DNA of 64,000 bases from CAYVBE01 sp964572825 (GTDB taxonomy: Bacteria; Planctomycetota; Brocadiia; SM23-32): contig CAZNGS010000009.1 in NCBI GenBank assembly GCA_964572825.1, positions 26,614-90,613 of the forward strand, written 5' to 3'. This document shows, piece by piece, positions 42,874-51,394 of this stretch; positions within the stretch are counted from its first letter, which is position 1, and every line of letters begins with the position of its first letter. Both the position numbers and the translations under genes were made by a program. Below the pieces are notes generated by a model. The model saw only the letters and a list, made by a program, of their open reading frames with translations. It was not told the origin of the DNA and ran no database searches.

Positions 42874-45708
42874 GTGCGAGCAATCATGCCACAAGTCTCG
42901 ACGGTAACGCTGTGCGCGCTGGTCGGAATCCTCTGGCTCTTGCTGATGCCGTGCAGTGCCCGCGCCGCGACAGGCGGGAGCCCGATCTCCGTTCCGGGAG
43001 TACACTTGAACGCCACACGGCGGGCGGAGGACGGTCCCGTATGGTTCCGGCGCGAGGGAGTAGATTATAACCTGTCCGATTTCCCCCCAGGGGACGTTGA
43101 ACTCGACGGCTTAGAATGGCATGTTTCCGAACGCGGCGTGCTGATGCTCGCGGGGGCAGGCTCCCCGGTCCACCAATCCGATGTCAAAGGCATACCGGTG
43201 GGGCGGAAGGCCGACTCGCTGCATTTCCTGCACACCTTCAACCCCGGCCCCGCGCTGGAGTGGTGGAAAATCAGACTGGCGGTCGAGAAGGAGAAGTTGA
43301 GCAAACCGCCCGCTCCGCCCGTCCTGTTCCGCTACGTGGTGCACTACGAGGACGGGCAGAGCGTCCCGGCGAAGGTCCGCTGGAACGAGGGCATCGGCGA
43401 CTGGTTGCGGGTCGGCCCCATCCCGGAGATGGGCTGGGCGCGTCCGGCCTGGACGAAGAAAGTCGAGGAGCCCCGCGGCGGGCGGCTGGCGGTCTACGCC
43501 ATGCACTGGCCCAACCCCCGGCCGGAGGAGACGATCGCCTCGATCGACGTGGTGACCAGCAATGACGTTTACCGGGACTACGGTGCCCCCGCCGTGCTGG
43601 GGATAACCGCCGAGACCGGTTCCCTGCGGGGCCGGCGCCGCTACGTCTCCAGGGACGGGCGGGATTCCAACCCCGGAACGTTCCAGAAGCCCTGGCGGAC
43701 GCTCCATAAGGCGACCGAGGCCCTGGAGCCGGGCGACAGCGCCTACGTCCGCGGCGGCTACTACGGACCCACCGAGCAGATTCTGGTGACCCGGTCCGGC
43801 GAGGAAGACGCCTGGATCACCTACTCCGGCTATCCGGGCGAGACCGCCGTGCTGGACGCCTGCCACCACCTGCCGCCGGCCGACTACGAGGGGCCGCCCA
43901 ACTGGAGCGACTGGGGCTTCTTTCAACTCAAGAAGGTGCACCACGTGCGGGTGCAGAACCTCACCATCCAGCGCTCCCGCCGGCAGGGGCTGAACATCTT
44001 CGAATCCAACCACGTCGAGGTGCTCTACAACACTTTCTACAAAACCGCCGAGTGCGGCATGCGCACCTACGCCCACTGGTGGCGGGCTCGCGGCCTGGAA
44101 TGGTCGCATCACGTGCGCATCTACGGCAACAACCTGGCCCGCGTGCACGATAAGACCATGCATCGGAACGAACACGATGCGGTCGTTCCCCGGCCGACCA
44201 CCGGCCACGAGGGCATCACCATCGCATGGACCGACGGATTCGAGATCGGCTTCAACGAGATCTACGGCTGCGGCAAGGAGGCGATCGACTGCAAGAACGC
44301 CAACCGCAACGGCCGCATTCACCACAACTACCTGCACGACGGCACCGCCACGGGCATCTACCTGGATGGATGGGGCCAGGACATCGAGAACATGGAGATA
44401 TTCGAGAACACCCTCCACAATCTCGGCGGCATCTCCATCAGCAGCGAGCAGTCGGGCGGCACGCTGAGCACTATCCACGTGCACCACAACCTCCTGTGGG
44501 ACATCCTCGTGAGCGGCATCTCCGTCAACAGCCACTACGCCAGGGAGAAGAGCCCCAAGCGCGAAGTGCTGGTCGAGCACAACACCGTGCACCGGGCCGG
44601 CTATCCCTCCGCCCGGTGGGGGTGGTGGGGCGCCGGCATCAGCCTGACGGGCGGCGCGCTGGAGGACGTCACCGTCCGGGACAACACCGTCACGGACAAC
44701 GTGGGCGCCCAGATAGCTCTGGACCCCGACGCCCGCGAGTCCGGAGGGGTGCAGGTGGTCAACAATCTGTCCCACCCCATGGTCGGTGAGCGCCCCGGCC
44801 AGCGCGACAGGCGTCGCGGTGTGGCCGGTGAAGACCCCGTGCTGAAACCGCCCCGCTACGTCGACCCGGAAGACGGTGACTTCCGACTGCGGCCGGGCTC
44901 CCCCGCGCGGGGCGCCGCCACGGACGGCACTGACCTGGGCGCACTGCACGAGGATTCCGGCGTCCTCCACTGGCAGAGCCTGGCGCGGGTGGACCAGGAC
45001 TTCGGCGATCCCGCCCTGGCAACAGCGACCGGTCAGCAGCCGGTCGACATACCCGGCCGGCTGCTGAACACCCGGGTTCATCGGCTCGGGTGGCAGAACG
45101 CCCTCTACAACTTCAGCCTGCACTACAACTACGACTTGCTGCCCCTGCCGGTGGGCGAAACTGCGCTGAGCGGGGTCCGGTGGTTCCTGCCCGACCACGC
45201 CGACACCGGCGCCCCCACCCTGATCACCCTGAAGGGCTTCGGCTCGCAGGCGGAGGAGACCGCGGTTCGGGGCATCCCCGTGGGGCAGCGGGCGGACGCA
45301 TTGTTTTTCCTGCATGCCTTCAACCGCGGACCGGCCGCGCGAGAGTGGGAGCGAAAGGACGAGGGAGCCGCCTCGGCGCCCACGGTGTTCCACTACATCG
45401 TTCATTACGGGGACGGAGCGTCTGCGAAGATTCCGGTGAAATACAGGGTCAACATCGACCAGTGGCTGCGCAAACGCCCGGAGGACGGCCTGCTGCCGGG
45501 TCTGCCGGGGGCGCAGGTGGCGTGGGACCGGCAGGTCTGGCATCGCTGGGGCCACCGCGGGCATGAGTCCATCCGCATTTACCGGATGAGCTGGGAGAAC
45601 CCTCACCCGGAGAAAACGATCGAATCCCTGGACGTTGTGAGCGCCAACGACGAGGAACACGACTGGGGCTCGCCAGCCGTGCTGGGTATCACCACCGGCA
45701 GACAGTGA
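42874..45708 (+). CDS. Secreted right-handed beta-helix protein flanked by duplicated beta-rich modules
   Basis: 944 residues from GTG 42874 (940 from ATG 42886). Signal peptide ending about PCSARA. Module A (about 40-250) and module B (about 750-944) are homologous: GIPVGRKADSLHFLHTFN pairs with GIPVGQRADALFFLHAFN, and both end with W-x-NP(H/R)PE(E/K)TI-x-S(I/L)DVV and a final AVLGIT. The beta-helix between (about 255-700) begins RYVSRDGRDSNPGTFQKPWR and contains repeated HHN/EHN turns. The modules probably are carbohydrate-binding beta-sandwiches placed on both ends of a polysaccharide-active helix. Catalytic residues unassigned. Confidence 0.83.
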   Translation: MRAIMPQVSTVTLCALVGILWLLLMPCSARAATGGSPISVPGVHLNATRRAEDGPVWFRREGVDYNLSDFPPGDVELDGLEWHVSERGVLMLAGAGSPVHQSDVKGIPVGRKADSLHFLHTFNPGPALEWWKIRLAVEKEKLSKPPAPPVLFRYVVHYEDGQSVPAKVRWNEGIGDWLRVGPIPEMGWARPAWTKKVEEPRGGRLAVYAMHWPNPRPEETIASIDVVTSNDVYRDYGAPAVLGITAETGSLRGRRRYVSRDGRDSNPGTFQKPWRTLHKATEALEPGDSAYVRGGYYGPTEQILVTRSGEEDAWITYSGYPGETAVLDACHHLPPADYEGPPNWSDWGFFQLKKVHHVRVQNLTIQRSRRQGLNIFESNHVEVLYNTFYKTAECGMRTYAHWWRARGLEWSHHVRIYGNNLARVHDKTMHRNEHDAVVPRPTTGHEGITIAWTDGFEIGFNEIYGCGKEAIDCKNANRNGRIHHNYLHDGTATGIYLDGWGQDIENMEIFENTLHNLGGISISSEQSGGTLSTIHVHHNLLWDILVSGISVNSHYAREKSPKREVLVEHNTVHRAGYPSARWGWWGAGISLTGGALEDVTVRDNTVTDNVGAQIALDPDARESGGVQVVNNLSHPMVGERPGQRDRRRGVAGEDPVLKPPRYVDPEDGDFRLRPGSPARGAATDGTDLGALHEDSGVLHWQSLARVDQDFGDPALATATGQQPVDIPGRLLNTRVHRLGWQNALYNFSLHYNYDLLPLPVGETALSGVRWFLPDHADTGAPTLITLKGFGSQAEETAVRGIPVGQRADALFFLHAFNRGPAAREWERKDEGAASAPTVFHYIVHYGDGASAKIPVKYRVNIDQWLRKRPEDGLLPGLPGAQVAWDRQVWHRWGHRGHESIRIYRMSWENPHPEKTIESLDVVSANDEEHDWGSPAVLGITTGRQ

Positions 45709-45750
45709 GGCGAGGACTCGATCACAACATGAGCACACAAAGGGACGCCC

Positions 45751-46725
45751 GTGTCAGGTAGAATCAGTTCACCCATCGTCTTTTTGGCCGTCTCCGTTTT
45801 GACCGTGGCCGGGGCGGGTCGAATCGGAGCCGCGGAGGATGGCTTCCACCCCATCGAAATCCCCGACCCGTTTCTCAACGCGGGACTCGAACGCACCGAC
45901 GAGCCGGGCTGGTTCCCCTATGCCGGCATTCCGCACGATCTGGCAGGCTTTCCCTCCGGCCGCCAGACGCTGGCGGACGTCGAGTGCGCTTACAACGAGA
46001 TCGCGCACAGTGACAAGGAGGGCATCGATTGCAAGGGCGGCCCCCGCCACGTGCGCATCCACCACAACTACGTCCATCACATCACCTTCTACACCGGGCT
46101 CTACGTGGACGTCTGGAGCCAGCCCATGCGCCACGTTCAGGCCCATCACAACGTGGTCGGCAACAACCGGGGTTCCGGCATCCAGATCAGCTCCGAGGGC
46201 GGACCGGTGCTCGAGGACCTGACGGTCCGGAATAACGTCTGCTTCAGCAACAAGTTCTCCGGGATCCTCCTCGGGGCTCCAGGCCGAAACGGACCACGCA
46301 AGGGCATACGCATCCTCAGCAACACGGTGTCCCACAACGGCTACGCCCACCCCAACCGCAACCCCGGAGGCGGCATCCACGTCGGCACGAAGAACGTGAC
46401 CGACCTCGTCATCCGCAACAATATCTGTTTCGACAACAAGGACTACGCCATCGTCACCCAGGGGCAGGACCTGGTGGAGAACAACATCAGGATCGACCAC
46501 AACCTCTGCTACCCGCCCCGGGAGTTGGGCATGCTCCACCCGACCTATTTCTCGCCGCTCGGGGAGAACCCCGTACAGGCCGACCCCATGTTCATGGACC
46601 CAATCGGTCTGGACTTCCCCCTGCGGGCGAAGTCCCCCGCGATCGACGCCGGGCATCCGGAGGATAGGGACGCGGACGGCACCCGGGCCGACCTGGGAGC
46701 GATTGCTTTCGCGCACTCGGAGTAG
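45751..46725 (+). CDS. Short beta-helix protein with internal deletion relative to its neighbour
   Basis: 324 residues, GTG start, signal peptide ending about GRIGAAEDG. Residues 35-72 (DEPGWFPYAGIPHDLAGFPSG) match the start of module A of the preceding protein. At about residue 75 the sequence jumps to beta-helix turns (ECAYNEIAHSDKEGIDCKGG) that align about 385 residues further on in that neighbour. The helix then runs to the end with conserved IHHNYVHH and RNNICFDNKDY turns and a closing SPAIDAGHPEDRDADG. The frame is intact, so it may be an exported small beta-helix, or a decaying in-frame deletion. Same strand, 42 bp after its neighbour. Confidence 0.75.
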   Translation: MSGRISSPIVFLAVSVLTVAGAGRIGAAEDGFHPIEIPDPFLNAGLERTDEPGWFPYAGIPHDLAGFPSGRQTLADVECAYNEIAHSDKEGIDCKGGPRHVRIHHNYVHHITFYTGLYVDVWSQPMRHVQAHHNVVGNNRGSGIQISSEGGPVLEDLTVRNNVCFSNKFSGILLGAPGRNGPRKGIRILSNTVSHNGYAHPNRNPGGGIHVGTKNVTDLVIRNNICFDNKDYAIVTQGQDLVENNIRIDHNLCYPPRELGMLHPTYFSPLGENPVQADPMFMDPIGLDFPLRAKSPAIDAGHPEDRDADGTRADLGAIAFAHSE

Positions 46726-46762
46726 CGAGACAGTTCACGGGACTCCACAGGAGGAGAGCGAC

Positions 46763-47548
46763 ATGGCACTTCTGCACGAGAAGACAGCAATAGTAACCGG
46801 GGCCGCCAGCGGCGTGGGGCTCGCAGTGGCCAGGAGATTGCATGCCGAGGGAGCGGCAGTCGTCCTCTGCGACATCCGCGAGGAGAAGCTGCGCAACGCC
46901 GCTGGCCAGGTCGCCGAGAAGGGGGAACGCGTGCACGCGGTCCCAGCCGACGTGCGGGATGATCAAGACATCGGCCGGGTGGTGCGGGAGGCCAAGGAAC
47001 GGTTCGGGCAGATCGACATCCTGGTCAGCTGCGCCGGGGTGCTGAAGTTCGGGCGCCTGGAGGAGGCCACGCCGGAGGACTGGGACGCCGTGATGCGCAC
47101 CAATGCCTACGGAACGTGGCGGTTCATGGCCGCCGTGGTCCCCGAGATGCGCCGCGCGGGCGGGGGGGCCATCGTCAACATCTCCTCGATCAACGGTATC
47201 AAGGCGTTCCTCGGAGCCGGCCTCTACAGCGCCTCGAAGGCCGCCCTCCAGATGCTGTCCCAGGTGATGGCCATGGAAACCGCCGACGACAACATCCGGG
47301 TCAACTGTGTGCTGCCCGGGCTGATCGAGGGCACCGACTTCATCGCACCGGTGGTCGGCGAGGAGAACGTGCCGGAGTTCTACGAGAGCCTCCGGGAGCT
47401 GCATCCGCTGGGCCGCAACGCCACGCCGGAGGACGTGGCCGACGCCGCCCTGTTCCTGGCCTCGGACCAGAGCCGCTTCATCACGGGCACGCTGCTGAAC
47501 GTGGACGGCGGCCGCCACCTGGCCACCAACCGCCCGCCGGCCGCGTGA
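46763..47548 (+). CDS. SDR-family oxidoreductase
   Basis: 261 residues from ATG 46763 (AGGAGGAGAG upstream). Classical short-chain dehydrogenase: TGAASGVG cofactor loop, Asp of LCDI favouring NAD, SCAG (NNAG position), NISS catalytic Ser, and YSASK catalytic Tyr/Lys, ending with TGTLLNVDGGRHLA. Catalytically complete. Substrate unknown; many relatives oxidise sugars or sugar acids, which would fit the surroundings. The C-terminal third is duplicated in damaged form at 49270-49406, on the far side of the sulfatase. Confidence 0.9.
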   Translation: MALLHEKTAIVTGAASGVGLAVARRLHAEGAAVVLCDIREEKLRNAAGQVAEKGERVHAVPADVRDDQDIGRVVREAKERFGQIDILVSCAGVLKFGRLEEATPEDWDAVMRTNAYGTWRFMAAVVPEMRRAGGGAIVNISSINGIKAFLGAGLYSASKAALQMLSQVMAMETADDNIRVNCVLPGLIEGTDFIAPVVGEENVPEFYESLRELHPLGRNATPEDVADAALFLASDQSRFITGTLLNVDGGRHLATNRPPAA

Positions 47549-47707
47549 CAGACGGACTCCGAGCGTGGAATAGCGCAGCCTGGGGGCGAACGTTCTGTGC
47601 CAGGCGACGGTGAAGTTCGGCAAAACCGGGCTGGAGGACAGGCGTGTTGCCATCCTCAACCCGGCCGCGGCCTCCACCCCGAACTCCGGAGCCGTTCGTG
47701 GGAACGG

Positions 47708-47736
47708 TGGACGATCGTGACCCGGCCCGGTAGAAT
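47708..47736 (+). promoter_or_regulatory. Promoter implying a leaderless sulfatase mRNA
   Basis: TGGACG (47708-47713), 17 bp, TAGAAT (47731-47736). Expected transcription start falls at or next to the ATG (47743), and no Shine-Dalgarno sequence precedes it. Confidence 0.4.
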
Positions 47737-47742
47737 GCCGCC

Positions 47743-49203
47743 ATGCCAGAGAAACCGAACATCATCGTTGTCATTCCCGAGCAATGGCGCGGGGACATGG
47801 TCGGCTGCGTCGGCCATCCGGTCGTTCAGACTCCCCACCTCGACTCGCTTGCAGACGAGGGCGTGTACTTCTCACAGGCATTCACCACCAACCCCATCTG
47901 CACGCCTTCGCGCTGCAGCCTTTTCACGGGCTGGTATCCGCACACGCGCGGGCATCGCACACAACGATATCTGCTACAGCCGGAGGAGCCCAATCTGCTG
48001 AAGTATCTGCGCCAGGCTGGTTACCGGGTAGGCTATTTCGGCAAGAACGACCTGTTGAGTGAAGATGCGTTAACCGAGAGCGCTGATGTGTGCTGCGGTG
48101 GCGGCTGGCGAGGAGAAGCCGAATGGGACCAGGCCCTCGGCGAACCCCACCCGCACTCCTTCGTCCGCGGCAAATTGACCGGGCCTGCGGGCGAGCATGC
48201 CGATGACGGCAGCGTCGAGCTTGCCCGAGAATTCATCTCGCAGGTGCCGAAGCAAACGCCGTACGCGGTCTTCCTGGCCTGGGGGTTTGTGCACCCGCCT
48301 TACTGCGCCCACGACCCATGGTATTCCATGTATTCGCCGGATAGCGTTGGATATCTCCCGCCGCCGAACCTCCCCGGCAAGCCGCAGTTCCATAGCTTGC
48401 TGCGCACGCATCACGAACTTGAGGAGGACTGGCCGGAGATAGCCCGGCAACAGCGCGCCATCTACTCGGCGATGATCTCGGAGGCCGACGACTTGCTTGG
48501 ACAGTTCGTCGGGTGGCTCAAAGATCAGGGGGAATGGGACGAGACGGCTTTTTTCGTCGTCTCCGACCACGGCAACTACGCCGGCGAGTACGGTGTGCCC
48601 ACAAAATGGTGGACGGGGATGGAAGACGGCCTGGTTCGGGTGCCGATGTACGCCCGCGTGCCCGGCTGCAGTGCCACGGGGGTCAGTGATGCACTCGTGC
48701 AGCACCTGGACCTGTTCGCCACGTGCCTTGATCTGGTAGGGGGCGAGTCCACGTGGACTCACTTCAGCCGCTCTCTGCTCGAAGTGCTGGACGGCCGGGC
48801 GAGCACTGTGCGTGACGAGGTGCTGGCCATGAGCGGGTGCCACCGGCCACAGGAGACCGCACTTCAACTGGACCGCAGCTATCTCAAGAACCCGCTCCCC
48901 CCGGAGCACAATTATCACGCATGGCGCGAAGTCCTGGCCAACCACCCCGACTCCGCCTGCCAGACATTCATGGTGCGCACGGAGCAGTGGAAATACATCC
49001 ACCGCCAGGAGGATGTCTGTGAGCTGTATAATCTGGCCGAGGACGAGCACGAGGAGCGCAACCTGCTGCACGAGCCTACTGCTGAGGCGCAGGATATGGC
49101 GCGGCAAATGCGACTGCGTCTGCTGGAGGCTATGGCGAACACGGGGGACACCACGCCGCGCGACGCCGTGGGCGCGGGGGCCTTCCCCGCCGTGGGCGTA
49201 TGA
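47743..49203 (+). CDS. Type I sulfatase
   Basis: 486 residues, no signal peptide visible, so possibly cytoplasmic. Alkaline-phosphatase superfamily: NPICTPSRCSLFTG holds the C-x-P-S-R motif, with Cys53 to be converted to formylglycine by an FGE or anSME maturase not in this window. Metal-site SDHG is intact in FFVVSDHGNYAGEYG. At the first metal-binding strand the usual D-Q/D-D reads EQ (IPEQWRGD), a conservative Asp to Glu change. The closing YNLAEDEHEERNL block is family-typical. Hydrolyses a sulfate ester of carbohydrate type; substrate unknown. Follows the SDR gene. Confidence 0.9.
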   Translation: MPEKPNIIVVIPEQWRGDMVGCVGHPVVQTPHLDSLADEGVYFSQAFTTNPICTPSRCSLFTGWYPHTRGHRTQRYLLQPEEPNLLKYLRQAGYRVGYFGKNDLLSEDALTESADVCCGGGWRGEAEWDQALGEPHPHSFVRGKLTGPAGEHADDGSVELAREFISQVPKQTPYAVFLAWGFVHPPYCAHDPWYSMYSPDSVGYLPPPNLPGKPQFHSLLRTHHELEEDWPEIARQQRAIYSAMISEADDLLGQFVGWLKDQGEWDETAFFVVSDHGNYAGEYGVPTKWWTGMEDGLVRVPMYARVPGCSATGVSDALVQHLDLFATCLDLVGGESTWTHFSRSLLEVLDGRASTVRDEVLAMSGCHRPQETALQLDRSYLKNPLPPEHNYHAWREVLANHPDSACQTFMVRTEQWKYIHRQEDVCELYNLAEDEHEERNLLHEPTAEAQDMARQMRLRLLEAMANTGDTTPRDAVGAGAFPAVGV

Positions 49204-49269
49204 GGACACGGAGCGAATGGGGAGATTCCAGCCAGTGCGGGCCGGCCGGGTATCCTGCCCCAGGCAAGC

Positions 49270-49406
49270 GGCTTCGCGTCAACTGCGTCCTGCCGGGCTT
49301 GGTCGAGGACACCGACTTCATCGCGCCGGTCGTCGGCCTGGAGGACGTGCCCGACTTCTCCGAGATTCTCCGGGAGCTGGCCACCAACCGCCCCCCGGCT
49401 GCGTGA
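49270..49406 (+). pseudogene. Decayed copy of the SDR C-terminus
   Basis: Encodes RVNCVLPGLVEDTDFIAPVV and continues to LREL, then jumps to ATNRPPAA and stop. The intact SDR has the same beginning and the same end (ATNRPPAA) but about 40 more codons between, including the substrate loop and VDGG. Similarity continues about 40 bp past the stop (tggaatactgcagccttgg against tggaatagcgcagcctgg after the SDR). Remnant of a tandem duplication around the sulfatase. Confidence 0.8.
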
Positions 49407-49699
49407 CCGAGGGACACCCATCATGGAATACTGCAGCCTTGGCCGGCGCCAACCTGACTCCTTCCGTTACTGGGAGTACCACTGCTGTCATGGTCGAGTC
49501 ATTTTTCAACAATGATGGTCGCACGTCCTTCCGTCCCGAGCCAATCCATGGGTGCTCCGATGGACAGTTTCTTGGTGCGCGCGTCCTTTGGGACGTGGTA
49601 AATCCTGTTGAATTTGACCGGGAGGTCCGGCCGCAAGCTCCTCCCCCAGCCATGCCATGGCCCTGTAAAGGTGGTGGAGCTGCAGCTCACTGATGCCCT

Positions 49700-49858
49700 C
49701 TATCGCGTAGCCCCGCGCCCACCTTTCGGCGGCGCGGGCACGCTTTCCTGGGTCAGCCGCCGGGCCATGCCCCTGGAGGTGCCGATCTCCGCGTAGGGCC
49801 GGAAGATGCCTCGCACCCGCTTACGGCCCTGCCGACGGCATGTGCCGCGCAGCGCCAA
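49700..49858 (-). pseudogene. Fragment of a large serine recombinase
   Basis: The minus-strand reading RVRGIFRPYAEIGTSRGMAR, then RLTQESVPAPPKGGRG, matches the Recombinase domain block (V-x-x-IF-x-x-YA-x-G-x-S-x-x-x-IA-x-x-L-x-x-x-x-VPAP) of large serine integrases. It stops at TAG 49702-49700. No catalytic Ser domain is found, so this is a remnant. A neighbouring minus-strand stretch (about 49640-49693, LHHLYRAMAWLGEE) faintly resembles a transposase. These are the only mobility genes seen in the island 49407-52131; the rest of 49407-49943 shows nothing recognisable. Confidence 0.6.
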
Positions 49859-49943
49859 CGCAATTGGCCAGCGTTTGCACGCCCTCCGCAAAGTCGCTAT
49901 ACTCGCGTTGAAGTGTCAGTGCGAGCGGGTACAGGGAGGCCAT

Positions 49944-50207
49944 GTGCTCGCCAGGGTGAACAGCATGGAGGAGTTCGGCATTGACGCCTGCCCCGTGGAG
50001 GCCCACGTCATGGCCCTGGGGGGCCTGGCGAGGCTGCTGGAGGCCGTGAAGGTGGTGAGGCAGCGGGTGGGCTGCTCCCTCCGCTTCCGGGTGGAGGACC
50101 TGGACGCCTACCTGGCGGAGCGGACCTCCACGGAATGGGAGAAGGTGGCCAACCATGGCGGCGGGTCGGTGAGTGAGCATCTCTTCACAAGGAGGGTCGA
50201 GCAATGA
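49944..50207 (+). CDS. Small excisionase-like/HTH_17 DNA-binding protein
   Basis: About 87 residues from GTG 49944 (GGGAGG 4 nt upstream) or 80 from ATG 49965. The segment from LGGLARLLEAVKVV through RVGCSLRFRVEDLDAYLAER follows the winged-helix pattern of excisionase/HTH_17 proteins (R-V-G-x-x-L-R-F-R-x-x-D-L-D-A-Y-L). The helix-turn-helix proper is less typical (no GVSRxTV). Its stop overlaps the start of the repeat-protein gene (ATGA), so the pair is one bicistron. May regulate it, or be a leftover of the mobile element whose recombinase remains lie just upstream. Confidence 0.6.
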   Translation: MLARVNSMEEFGIDACPVEAHVMALGGLARLLEAVKVVRQRVGCSLRFRVEDLDAYLAERTSTEWEKVANHGGGSVSEHLFTRRVEQ

Positions 50208-51322
50208 AGCAACAGAGAGCCTACGTTTTGGCGGGGCTTGTGCTCGTTGCAGTGATGTTACTGGGTGCCGTGGCGCAGGTTACCCGGGAGGAGTTTAACG
50301 AACTTCGCCGGCAGGTGCAGGACTTACGGCAGGAGGTCCGCACGAGCAAGCTTGTAATTGAAGACGACGGCGGGGTCACCGGGGCCGTTCTGGACTTTAC
50401 CAAGGACGGCCCGTACCTGACCCTCTACGACGAGCAGGGCGAGCCCCGCGCCGGGCTGGAGGTCTCCAAGGACGGCCCGCGCCTGGCCCTCTACGACGAG
50501 CAGGGCAAGCCCCGCGCCGGGGTGGAGGTCTCCAAGGACGGCCCGCGCCTGGCCCTCTACGACGAGCAGGGCGAGCTCCGCGCCGGGGTGGCGGTCTTCA
50601 AGGACGGCCCGGATCTGGCCCTCTTCGACGAGCAGGGCGAGCCCCGCGCCGGGCTGATCGTCTTGAACGAGGGCCCGCGCCTGGCCCTCTACGACGAGCA
50701 GGGCAAGCCCCGCGCCGGGCTGGAGGTCTCCAAGGACGGCCCGCGCCTGACCCTCTCCGATGAGCAGGGCGAGGGCCGCGCCGGGCTGAGGGTCTCCAAG
50801 GACGGCCCGGGCCTGGCCCTCTACGATGAGCAGCGCCAGGTCCGCGCCGGGGTGGCGGTCCTCAAGGACGGCCCGGGCCTGGCCCTCTACGACGAGCAGC
50901 GCCAGGTCCGCGCCGGGCTGGAGGTCTCCAAGGACGGCCCGGGCCTGACCCTCTACGACGAGGAGGGCACGCCCCGCGCCTGGGTGGCGGTCTTCAAGGA
51001 CGGCCCGGGCCTGACCCTCTCCGACGAGGAGGGCACGCCCCGCGCCGGGCTGGCGGCCTTCAAGGACGGCCCGGGCCTGGCCCTCTCCGACGAGCAGGGC
51101 AAGCCCCGCGCCGGGGTGGCGGTCTTCAAGGACGGCCCGGGCCTGACCCTCTCCGACGAGGAGGGCGAGCCCCGCGCCGGGCTGGAGCTCTCCAAGGACG
51201 GCCCGGGCCTGACCCTCTCCGACGAGCAGGGCGAGGTCCGCGCCTGGGTGGCGGTCTACAAGGACGGCCCGGGCCTGATCCTCTTCGACAAATGGGGGAG
51301 GCCCAGATGGGTCGCCCCGTGA
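50204..51322 (+). CDS. Membrane-anchored protein of thirteen 22-residue repeats
   Basis: 372 residues. Residues 6-26 form a membrane segment or signal anchor (YVLAGLVLVAVMLLGAVAQV), 27-50 a coiled coil (REEFNELRRQVQDLRQEV), and 67 to the end thirteen full 22-residue repeats plus one partial. The consensus is KDGP-x-L-x-LYDEQG-x-PRAG-(L/V)-x-V-(S/F), i.e. two short beta strands and two Gly turns per unit, predicting a beta-solenoid or stacked beta-arch rod about 14 coils long. No enzymatic motif. A trimeric fibre-like or surface stalk is plausible given the coiled coil. Translationally coupled to the HTH_17 gene. Confidence 0.75.
   Translation: MKQQRAYVLAGLVLVAVMLLGAVAQVTREEFNELRRQVQDLRQEVRTSKLVIEDDGGVTGAVLDFTKDGPYLTLYDEQGEPRAGLEVSKDGPRLALYDEQGKPRAGVEVSKDGPRLALYDEQGELRAGVAVFKDGPDLALFDEQGEPRAGLIVLNEGPRLALYDEQGKPRAGLEVSKDGPRLTLSDEQGEGRAGLRVSKDGPGLALYDEQRQVRAGVAVLKDGPGLALYDEQRQVRAGLEVSKDGPGLTLYDEEGTPRAWVAVFKDGPGLTLSDEEGTPRAGLAAFKDGPGLALSDEQGKPRAGVAVFKDGPGLTLSDEEGEPRAGLELSKDGPGLTLSDEQGEVRAWVAVYKDGPGLILFDKWGRPRWVAP
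50402..51319 (+). repeat. 66-bp tandem coding repeat, 13 full copies plus one partial
   Basis: Each unit is 66 bp, starting at an AAG-GAC-GGC-CCG block, entirely in frame with the repeat protein. Copies differ at scattered positions; neighbouring copies 7 and 8 (DEQRQVRAG) and 9 and 10 (DEEGTPRA) share private changes, indicating recent local duplication. Copy number is likely to vary between strains. Confidence 0.9.
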
Positions 51323-51394
51323 GCGGCCCCATGAGTAACAAAAGGTGCATTATCGTACGCACAGACCGAGCCCCGCAAGGGAGGTTACTAACTA

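Noticed and set aside
49540..49693. Transposase fragment (LHHLYRAMAWLGEE) on the minus strand
   Set aside because: Only a short resemblance with no catalytic residues; mentioned with the recombinase fragment but too weak for its own call.
50402..51319. Regularly spaced repeats considered as a CRISPR array
   Set aside because: The 66-bp units are contiguous, in frame and protein coding, with no spacers.
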